From Marasmius tenuissimus (lineage: Eukaryota > Basidiomycota > Agaricomycetes > Agaricales > Marasmiaceae), in the NCBI GenBank assembly GCA_029532415.1, contig JAQOTA010000046.1, positions 2,170,001 to 2,234,000 of the forward strand: a DNA stretch of 64,000 bases, given 5' to 3'. Within the stretch, counting starts at the first letter, position 1. Each line of letters opens with the position of its first letter. Shown in pieces: positions 56,100 through 64,000 of this stretch. Made by a program: the position numbers and the translations under genes. The notes under the pieces were generated by a model, which searched no databases, was not told the DNA's origin, and saw only the letters and a program-made list of their open reading frames with translations.

Positions 56100-58716
56100 T
56101 GTAAGCATAATTGGCCTATAATGCACTCCTATGCACTCCCATCAGCAAAATACCTGTTCAGTTAGAATCCATGTACAACAAATTCCAGTCAATAAAATCG
56201 AGCAATACAGTAACAGTTGATATCGACAGTGTTACATTTGGTTGGTAGTCACGAAATGTGTACTGACAAGTTTGCAGGTTTGTTACTGCATCACAACCGT
56301 GTTGGGAGACTGTTGTAACATGGTTAGACATGAGTTGAAGCCCTTCTGAAACTTGTCAAAATCCACAAAACCTATTTCGGGAGGGATAACTCACGGAATA
56401 TCTTACAATAAGTGAAAGGGTATGCTACTGGTTCTGGGGATTTTGAAGGGGTTTCAACGAGTTCTGAGCGGTTGTCACGTGTTGTCAGCTGGTTTGACTA
56501 CATATCAACACGGTGAGTTCAGAATCTATAGTATATCAAGGCCAAGTAACCTTCACTGTGGTCGTTGAACATTGAGCATAAAAAAACATCGAGACTCACG
56601 ACAATGGCTTGGCTAACCCTAGCCCTAATAGCAGGCGCTTTGCGTGAGCGCTTGCGCCGAATTCTTGTCAGAGTCTAAACCGCAAAGCTCACGCGGCTGC
56701 ACGTGAACCCCATGTCCTTCTTGCTCTCGACCACCATGATCCTACGTCAATAGCCCCAAGAAAGGTCAGCTCTCATGGCACGGCTCTCAACTCTCATTAC
56801 TTACGGGACTATTAATCTCAAGTACAACCAGGCGAAGCTTCAGAGCCCCAAAGATTGGACAGAAATTAGATGGAATTGCAGTAAAGGTGCGTGAAAATGC
56901 CTTTGTTCAACGAAGGGCAAGAAACTAAGAACTCGCAACGTAGCTTGGACCTAGGATACCGGTGACGACGTAGATGCGTCGTCAACAACGTCATCATTCC
57001 TGAAAACCGACGCCTTGACCAATTCTCGACTGATTCCATAATCCCCGCACGGACCACCTCGCAGGTATATAAACCCAACACGATTCACCGTGCCAGCTAT
57101 TCCTTCTCTTCCCCCTTCCATCACCAACTCGCACCTTCTGGCTTCTCCCCACCGCGCGACATTGACCCCTCTACCTCCCCACTAATCATGTATTGATTCA
57201 ACCCATAATCTATCCGTTATTCACATAACAATGCTATCGACCACGTCACAATAAGAGGATGCATTGCAGTGGGATGTTTGCGGAGGTAGGTCTACGCTTT
57301 TGCCTTCATTCATACGGTTGCTGATTGCCGGCTCTCCTGTTTCACCTATAGTATCGTCGCCTATGCTCGCTAGTCCGCCGTCACTGGCTATCACTCAATG
57401 CTGCACTCGTCTTGATGGTCTCACTGACTATTCAGGCGCATATATGCGCCGTATAACGTACGTGTACCTTTCTTCATTATAGTAGCCCGCAAACTCATCC
57501 AAGTTTCAGTTAATGAACGAAGATGATAGCAAGGAATGGGTATGTCGTCTCAACTCCCATCATCAGTCCAAGCTCGGTGCTCATATTGAATCACAGATCT
57601 CTTGTTCACTGTGTTCTTGGGCTGTGCTATGGTCTGGTACGTTCCTCATGCGGCTTTACACCAATGTTGCAGATGCTAATTTCGTATCCAGGACCCTCTC
57701 ATCATCGCTGTGCTGGAATCAAGTAATCATTTGTCTACTGTGATCTATGCCCACCATGAATCCTAGCCTGTTGTTTCATAATCGTGTACATTTATTATCT
57801 ATATCTAATATTGATTCTGTATCGTACTCCCTAATACCAAGTGTGAAAACTCTCGAGATCCGCAACTGGCTGCGCTACGTATATATCCTCAATCATACCA
57901 ATCCAAGGAAACACGTACTATTCATGACGCCCCCTACAACTTGCTACCTTCACTGCTACCTGTTAGACCCTCTACCATTTACTGGTATATGTCATACTCT
58001 CTGCGATTCGCCACCTCCGCTATCCAGTACTCCCCCCTATAACCGGTCAAAATCCCCCAAAACCCAGTACACCCTGCGCAACTTGTAACAACATGTGTTC
58101 TCGTGTATCACCTTTGAAATCCATTGAAAGGTACTCGAATCCGTTATTTTTTACTGGTATCGTGCTCACGCATTCTTGCTCTTTTTCCAGATTTCAGAAA
58201 AGTTTTGATAGTGTTATATAGTCCGTTCCTGTTCGCAACCAGGTACGGCAGGTTTCGTCCTACCTAACGGATATTGGGGTCCCAAATGGCCTTATAACTG
58301 TTCGGGTATTTTGCTGATGCCCGAGCCCAGACTCCTACCCAGCCGTCTTGACGCCTTGCAAAATAATTCACAAGATGTGGTAGGTAAGATAGGGCTGTAG
58401 GGCTCAGACGAAACCCATGTCATCACGTGGGGTGACCACGCCGTGACACCACAGATCAGAAGTGGCGGTGTTGCTTGCGGACACACGAAACCCAACACTC
58501 TCCGTTCAAAAACTCTACCACCAAGCTCATTATCAAAAATCGGGCTCCGAGGCCCTCTTTTGAAAGTGTTTTATGAATTATCCTCGGAGCTCGATTTTTA
58601 TTTCTTCACCTCTACGAATTGTAATTGCATTTTTCAGGTTATCCCCCATTTTGTCACGCCAAATCACATGACGACGTGGGTTTTGTATGAGCCCTATCTT
58701 ATAGCAAAGGTATAGT
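56100..58716. other. gene-poor region with a candidate small transcription unit
   Basis: No convincing gene. A TATATAAA at 57066-57073, a CT-rich stretch after it and several GT-AG pairs around 57259-57740 resemble a spliced unit. One candidate has ATG at 57259, an intron 57286-57351 and an exon with a membrane-like segment (HWLSLNAALVLMVSLTIQ). It is not recognisable. The rest appears non-coding and AT-rich. Confidence 0.35.
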
Positions 58717-58723
58717 TGTGGAG
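58717..58723. repeat. 7-bp target-site half, TGTGGAG
   Basis: Directly flanks the outer end of the left element. Its partner is found, inverted (CTCCACA, 59507-59513), at the inner edge of the right element rather than at the other end of the same element. Confidence 0.75.
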
Positions 58724-59369
58724 TGGGGACTGGCAACCTGGCTGGTGGGAAAATCAGGGCAGCTGAGCACAGCCACCCTGGCCATAGGGAGGGGCAATGG
58801 TCTCCCCTTGCACCGTTTCAAACAGACCTACTGTGCTGCTCGAAAATGATTCAGATCACTCAGATAGGTGTTTTATCTGTATTCTTGGGAAAAAAAATTG
58901 GATTTGTCAGAGAACATGCTGGAGAATACATATAAAAGTACACGTTCTGCCCCGTTTTTTGAATATTTTTTACCAAGAATACACACGGAATAACCAAAAA
59001 CACAAATCGGACGTGAAAACCCGCCGGAAGTGCTGATGCGTCGCGTGAAACAAGGTGCATTTGTTTTGCAGTTTTTGCGGTGCTACGCTTATGCAATGTC
59101 TCTTGACGCCCGTCTGACGCCCATGCACGCCACTGCAATTGACCTTTTTCAGCCCTTTTTGGTCAAAACCGTAGTCCGTGGATGTTCGAAGTTATGGTTA
59201 CATTGAACTAGACATTCAAAAGAACCATAATTGGTTATTTGAGCACCCACGATCCTGCTAACAGTTCATTTTTCTGATGAAACATGCGCGGACCATCCAC
59301 TCGGGTCAGTTTGGCAAAAGATGCTTAGTCATCACGCTACATTCCCACACGCCCAGTTGCCAGTCCCCA
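58724..59369 (+). mobile_element. non-autonomous TIR element, left copy (646 bp)
   Basis: It begins TGGGGACTGGCAAC and ends with the reverse complement GTTGCCAGTCCCCA, giving 14-bp perfect terminal inverted repeats with imperfect extension (CTGG, GTGGGAA). It carries no transposase-like frame, so it behaves as a MITE-like element. The copy at 59514-60159 is its reverse complement with identical length. Three differences were noticed, all in the innermost 60 bp or so. The 7-bp target duplication does not fit hAT (8 bp), Mutator (9-10) or Tc/mariner (TA), so I leave the superfamily open. Confidence 0.85.
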
Positions 59370-59513
59370 CTCTATATCACCATAAATGACTTTCAACCAC
59401 TCGAAGCCTACTGTCGTGACTCCCAAATGTATTTTGGAGGGAGCGAACACCATTTCGGTGGCAGTGTCCTTATCGCCGATGCTATCAAAACGTGGGCGCT
59501 GCACACCTCCACA
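59370..59513. other. 144-bp spacer between the inverted elements
   Basis: It begins CTCTATA and ends CTCCACA. These are the inverted partners of TATAGAG (60160-60166) and TGTGGAG (58717-58723). The spacer is thus in reverse orientation relative to the outer flanks, consistent with inversion by recombination between the two element copies. Confidence 0.75.
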
Positions 59514-60159
59514 TGGGGACTGGTAACTGGGCGTGTGGGAATGTAGCGTGATGACTAAGCATCTCCTGCCAAACTGACCCGAGTGGATGGTCCGCGCATG
59601 TTTCATCAGAAAAATGAACTGTTAGCAGGATCGTGGGTGCTCAAATAACCAATTATGGTTCTTTTGAATGTCTAGTTCAATGTAACCATAACTTCGAACA
59701 TCCACGGACTACGGTTTTGACCAAAAAGGGCTGAAAAAGGTCAATTGCAGTGGCGTGCATGGGCGTCAGACGGGCGTCAAGAGACATTGCATAAGCGTAG
59801 CACCGCAAAAACTGCAAAACAAATGCACCTTGTTTCACGCGACGCATCAGCACTTCCGGCGGGTTTTCACGTCCGATTTGTGTTTTTGGTTATTCCGTGT
59901 GTATTCTTGGTAAAAAATATTCAAAAAACGGGGCAGAACGTGTACTTTTATATGTATTCTCCAGCATGTTCTCTGACAAATCCAATTTTTTTTCCCAAGA
60001 ATACAGATAAAACACCTATCTGAGTGATCTGAATCATTTTCGAGCAGCACAGTAGGTCTGTTTGAAACGGTGCAAGGGGAGACCATTGCCCCTCCCTATG
60101 GCCAGGGTGGCTGTGCTCAGCTGCCCTGATTTTCCCACCAGCCAGGTTGCCAGTCCCCA
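59514..60159 (-). mobile_element. non-autonomous TIR element, right copy (646 bp)
   Basis: Reverse complement of the left copy, with the same 14-bp termini. The outer parts of the two copies appear identical, for example the regions corresponding to 58797-59138. Together they form a large palindrome that could extrude as a hairpin or fold in RNA. Confidence 0.85.
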
Positions 60160-60166
60160 TATAGAG
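60160..60166. repeat. 7-bp target-site half, TATAGAG
   Basis: Outer flank of the right element. Its inverted partner CTCTATA sits at the inner end of the left element (59370-59376). Confidence 0.75.
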
Positions 60167-61135
60167 TAGACTAAACATGAAATGAACGGACTTCACCAGC
60201 TCAGCAGTGGTATAAACGGGTATTTAGACTTCAAAGCATGATCTGTCACGCAGAAGTAACGCGTATGTGACATGCTCAGCCCAAACGCGTCAAATTTTGA
60301 AGCAACACTATTCGATGAGGACACCTTCATTCACTCTCAAAATTTGGGGCTACGCGTGTTAAGAGGTTCTCGAGGGCGTGGTGAAAGGGATTGTCCTAAT
60401 TCGTAGTTTGAACCATAATAGCTCCTCTGATCGGGGCAGATCTTGGCCAGATTTTCATATTTTCCAAAATCCTTTCACCACGCCCCCGAGCAGGCTCACA
60501 TCAAGTACCTAATATTCAAGAAATGAGCATACTGCCATTCTACGTTGAATAATCTTGCGCGGACAGCTGAACCGTGCCATTTGGCAGGGAGGCTTCAAAA
60601 TCAAACAAGGACAAATAGGACGCCGCGTTGGTGGTCGCTGCGCACCTCCAATAGTTGAGAAGATGTGGCCATCTTCAAGTATTCAAATTCAGTAGTACTT
60701 ATGATTGGCATCGGCTTCCCCCCCAAAGAGAGGACATGATACCCGGGAAGGTCCGACGCGTCGATACGCGTCTCACTGTTGCCCAATCCAGAAATTTCGT
60801 CCGTAGACTTATTTGTCCTGCATCAACCATCTCGCGCCACATCGAGCTCCAGCAGCATCACCACGATTTAGAAAAGACTCGACTTTCCGGATCAGACCTT
60901 CCCACTGAATTCCTTCCTCTCTAGTGCTGACGTACGGCACAGTAAAACCATGGTGCCAGCCATCTCTTGCGTCCCGTTCGAGTAGAGCAAATCCTGATGC
61001 CACTGCAGTTGCGGCAGATGGGCGCCATAGATGCCACTTGGCAAACGCGGTTACATATAAGTTAGAAGGCGTCTGTTTAGTAGGAAAGTCGAGCTTTCCC
61101 CCCCGCCCTTCCAATTACCCCCGCTAACAATTGAG
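60167..61135. other. intergenic region upstream of 7-TM copy 3
   Basis: The first part holds a short fold-back repeat (60369-60388 with 60471-60490). From about 60660 it is homologous to the upstream module of copy 2, but lacks the segment equivalent to about 53530-54170. No gene is supported. Confidence 0.5.
60369..60490. repeat. fold-back repeat, 20-bp arms
   Basis: 60369-60388 (CTCGAGGGCGTGGTGAAAGG) and 60471-60490 (CCTTTCACCACGCCCCCGAG) are reverse complements with one mismatch. It may be a small remnant of another TIR element. Confidence 0.55.
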
Positions 61136-62708
61136 ATGCTGGCAGCGCAACCCAAGGCTAACGCAGATATCTCAAGAGACCTTAGCCTCGTCGCTATATT
61201 CGCCAATAATACGATCTTGACCTCTGCTGGGTTGTTGACGGCTAGTGTTCTTTATGGTACGCCCTCATCGGTATTGTAATCTTACATCGCTCGCTGACGA
61301 TCACTGCTTACAATTTCCAGGCGTCTACTTGGTTCTCTTCGTCTTAGCCATGATCATCCTTTGCAAGTGGGTGCTCTATCGCGGGGGCTCCTCGTGCATC
61401 CAAGTCTTGCTGAATTTGGGTTGAATCGAAGGGAAGGGATCAGGACCCCAAAATTGATACTCACTGCAGCTTTGGTGGTTCTGTTTCTCCTCTCGACCGC
61501 ATACCTCTGCTGTACCATGTCTTACTTTGTGCTTGGTCTCAAGGACCTACTCATCAACGATGTCGGGATCCCACTCGTGTGGAAGAACGCGGCATTTCTA
61601 GCGAAATATCGCAAATTGGGCGTTGTGAGGCAAGTATTACCCCCGATAGCGGTAAGTCCATTCCGACCATATCTCTAATTCATAACCTGTTTTACTCCCG
61701 ATACTTATAGATCGTCATTGGAGACTCTATTGTCATTTGGAGGGCCTGGGCACTCTCTGCCGGGAACAAGAAGATCATGTTCGTACCAGTGTTGCTCCAG
61801 TTAGCACTGACTGGTGAGTAAGACGATGGGCATAAGAGTGACTTTTCTGATAGCAAACGACAGTTAATTCATTCGCATGGGTTGGGTGCTTCGTGGATGC
61901 CGGTATGCCAACGGTGATACCAGAAACGTGTAAAAAATTCAATATGGCAGCGAATATCTTGCCTCTGCTGACCAACATTGCGGGGACATCTGTTATTGCC
62001 TATACGACTTGGTAAGTCTCTCTGTAACAACCCAAGAGATGCTCTTCGACCTACTTGATTGCTCAGGCGCCACCGGAAGGCGATCTCGGAATACCTCACT
62101 AACTGCCCTCGGACTAGAGCGGAGAAAGTTATGGTCTTGCTCGTAGAATCTGGGGTGTTGTACATCTCTCTTTGGGTGAGTTGGTCGGAAATCATCTGCG
62201 CTGTATCACTGATCTGCGTGCTTGAATAGATTGTCCAGATCGCCGAAATGGTGACACCGTCCAACCCCTCTTTCGCTAACCAAGCGTTCCGTCAGTTTTA
62301 TTCCGTTTTTGTGCCTCAATTGGTGGTACGTCAGGAGTCGCGCCCGGTCCCCTCAATATTCGGAGCTCACCCGCTGGGTAGGGATTATATCCTACGGCAA
62401 TAGTTGTCTTCGTTTTCCTACAGCGTTCATTGTGGGACACGGATGGAGTACCATCAATCCATCTGAGCTATGCCGAGCCTTCCCACTCAGAGCCACACGC
62501 CTCGGCAGAAGCTACCAGTCACGTCTCCCTGCAACCTAGGAAACCCGAAACGAGCCATTCTACATGCATCCCCAAGCCCACTTTGCCTAGACGGCGTTTT
62601 AGTTGCGGCTCTCTGCCTGTCCACCTCATACAAGAAAAGAAAGATGGTGACGAATATCCGGAGGGCAGAAGTTCTCCTTACTCCCCTTATTTTCCAAAAG
62701 CTCTTTGA
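61136..62708 (+). CDS. 7-TM fungal membrane protein, copy 3 (altered splice sites)
   Basis: Family protein with the longer start MLAAQPKANADISRDLSLVA. Segments include VYLVLFVLAMIILC, LILTAALVVLFLLSTAYLCC, IVIGDSIVIWRAWALSAG, IMFVPVLLQLALT, NILPLLTNIAGTSVIAYTTW and EKVMVLLVESGVLYISLWIV. The end of the second intron has AA (61424-61425) where copies 1 and 2 have AG; a nearby AG at 61430-61431 keeps the frame and drops two codons. At the last intron the donor GT is missing near 62551, but reading straight through to the tail (SPYSPYFPKAL) is open. So the gene is more diverged but not clearly dead. Confidence 0.68.
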
Positions 62709-62919
62709 GTTGTACAATCATCGATGTACTGTTGAACTGTACAACGGGACCTACTTAGGTTGAGAAGAGAACTCGATACCCGGTCGTTAGGGTACGAAAT
62801 CGAACGGGGGCGTGTCTGGTCCGACACTGTGTTATGAACGACAGGGGATGTTACTGTACATATATCATGTAAATCAATCGTATCAGCATCAGTAGATTCA
62901 CGAGCTAGTACTCCTTTAA
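62709..62919. other. convergent region between 7-TM copy 3 and the SnoaL-like gene
   Basis: No gene is seen. Its distal part, adjoining the SnoaL-like stop, resembles sequence downstream of 7-TM copy 1. Confidence 0.4.
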
Positions 62920-63541
62920 TCAACCGGAGGTTGTTCCTGGGCGCACGTCGACCAGGATTTGGTTTAGTTTGAAAACCCTCCTCCCGTCAAAAAACCCATG
63001 GATACCCCCAGGGGTGCTTGGTGGCTTGAGACTTGCGTCCTGTTCCACACTAGAGCAATGGCATAGTCAGGAAAGGAAAGGAAAAGGCCCACAGAGGTAT
63101 AGAATACATACACTAAGTTTATCGACGACGTTGCGTCAACTTCGACGGGGGCGTCACGGATGACAATGCCCTCGAAGTACTGAGCCGTGTAGAACAGTCC
63201 TACATTTCCTGTTCCCTAGAGAGAACGACCTTCAGTTGCTGCGCGAAGACTGAGTAAAAGAGCCTTGGACCTACTCCGGAAAGATTAGCGCTTTCGCCGC
63301 TAGCTACAGTCCCCGTAAATTTGACGATTGCGGTTCTTTCGTCAAAGACCTGGGACCTGAATTTCTGCTTGTACTCGTCTCGAGAGACTGACGCGCCGTT
63401 CAGGATGATCTCCTGGACGTTCTTCGACACGAACGCATCAAAAGCGGAGTCAAAGTCGGCTTGAGAGCTTGCCTCGATGAGTGTAGTAAGGTGTTGTTGA
63501 GCCCAGGTATTGGCTGGGGGGAGGACGATGTTAGAGGCCAT
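62920..63541 (-). CDS. SnoaL-like small protein
   Basis: Three exons. Exon 1 reads MASNIVLPPANTWAQQHLTT, then ASSQADFDSAFDAFVSKNVQ and NGASVSRDEYKQKFRSQVF. After removing a GTAGGT...CTCTAG intron (about 63214-63275), exon 2 gives GTGNVGLFYTAQYFEGIVIR then DAPVEVDATSSINLV. A second intron (donor GTATGT near 63115) leads to VEQDASLKPPSTPGG and the end VDVRPGTTSG. The alpha+beta fold and DAPVxxxxTSSIN motif match a SnoaL/NTF2-like group I recall as common in basidiomycetes. Function is unknown. A minus-strand TATAAAAG lies near 63587-63594. It is convergent to 7-TM copy 3. Confidence 0.7.
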
Positions 63542-63890
63542 TGCTATAAGTTGACTGTAAGGGAATGGAAGGAGGCAAGGATGCTAGCTTTTATACCCTC
63601 CCTCCCGAACGGTGGAGTCGACTTCGCTAATGTTGTACTATTCTTAGGATTGCGAGAGCAGAGCCGGTGCACAATTGCGTAGTCGTTTTGAGCGTTCTCC
63701 GAAGCCTGTGTAAGGAAGAATGGTTCAAGCAAAAGCGGCCTATATTCCATGGTATAGATAGACACTCCCGTCCCCACCAAAATCGCTTCAATACTACGAT
63801 ATGCGAGCCTACCACAGCACAAAACAAAATTAGCACATTTCACTGAATTAGAGGCACTAAAAGGCGGGTTGTACGTACTAGATGAATGCA
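63542..63890. other. promoter region of the SnoaL-like gene
   Basis: It contains the minus-strand TATAAAAG near 63587-63594, about 50 bp upstream of the start at 63541, and the 3' region of the next gene. No exon is supported. Confidence 0.5.
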
Positions 63891-64000
63891 TCACTCATCC
63901 AATTCATCCTCCTCTCCGTCACTTTCTCCCCCAACAGCAGTAGCGCGAGCGAGATCCCCTTCGACCATGTCTACAACCATATCCATTGCAGCTTTCGACA
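63891..64000 (-). CDS. C-terminal end of an unidentified gene (truncated by the window)
   Basis: The minus strand reads SKAAMDMVVDMVEGDLARAT followed by an acidic end GESDGEEDELDE and a TGA at 63891-63893. The frame is open to the window edge. Too little is present to name it; the acidic tail is typical of many nuclear or ribosomal-assembly proteins, but that is not evidence. Confidence 0.6.
   Translation of the reverse strand, partial: SKAAMDMVVDMVEGDLARATAVGGESDGEEDELDE

Noticed and set aside
56208..56520. Possible MITE with termini around GTTGATATCGACAG
   Set aside because: The terminal repeats match only partially and no target duplication could be found.
58723..60196. Identical open frames in the inverted repeat as duplicated genes
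   Set aside because: They are frames within the TIR element, appear on both strands and show no coding features.
1..64000. tRNA, rRNA or CRISPR loci
   Set aside because: None seen. No cloverleaf-like sequence, rRNA core or regularly spaced repeat was found on reading both strands.

Overview
The window is nuclear DNA of a filamentous basidiomycete, most likely an agaricomycete (mushroom-forming) fungus. Genes are dense and split by many GT-AG introns of about 45-70 bp. Neighbouring genes are often divergent, with only 100-150 bp between starts. The families present also fit: heme-thiolate peroxidase (UPO type), type-B carboxylesterases with an N-terminal extension, a tyrosine-kinase-like protein kinase, LCL3 and a tandem family of 7-TM proteins. 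All gene models were assembled by eye from exon pieces and splice signals; no database search was run.

Left part (1-18.7 kb) is rich in secreted or degradative enzymes. In order: a GH28 polygalacturonase (+), a membrane-anchored histidine acid phosphatase/phytase (-) divergent from the diflavin reductase TAH18 (+), a UPO-like heme peroxidase with an altered catalytic motif (+), a small Ser/Thr/Pro-rich GPI-type protein (-), two tandem paralogous carboxylesterases (-), a secreted 2,3-dihydroxybenzoate-decarboxylase-like amidohydrolase (-) and the LCL3-type nuclease (-).

Middle part (18.8-47.8 kb) is housekeeping. It holds RBX1 (+), RPB12 (-) and COX17 (-), an unrecognised gene at about 21.1-22.4 kb (+), a large protein with a disordered tail (+), two paralogous mitochondrial RRM proteins (- at 24.9 and 32.5 kb), a gamma-tubulin complex component (+), a TKL kinase (-), an acidic protein (+), an aldo/keto reductase (+), uroporphyrinogen-III synthase (-) divergent from a long disordered protein with a possible Scm3-like segment (+), a His-rich protein (-) and a TRK potassium transporter (-).

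Right part (47.8-64 kb) is a gene-poor accessory region. It is built from three tandem copies of a 7-TM gene with conserved intron positions and homologous upstream DNA. A convergent SnoaL-like gene survives intact after copy 3 and as a broken remnant after copy 1. Between copies 2 and 3 lie two 646-bp copies of a terminal-inverted-repeat element in opposite orientation. Their 7-bp target duplications are exchanged between copies, as if the spacer had been flipped by recombination. The window ends inside another minus-strand gene.
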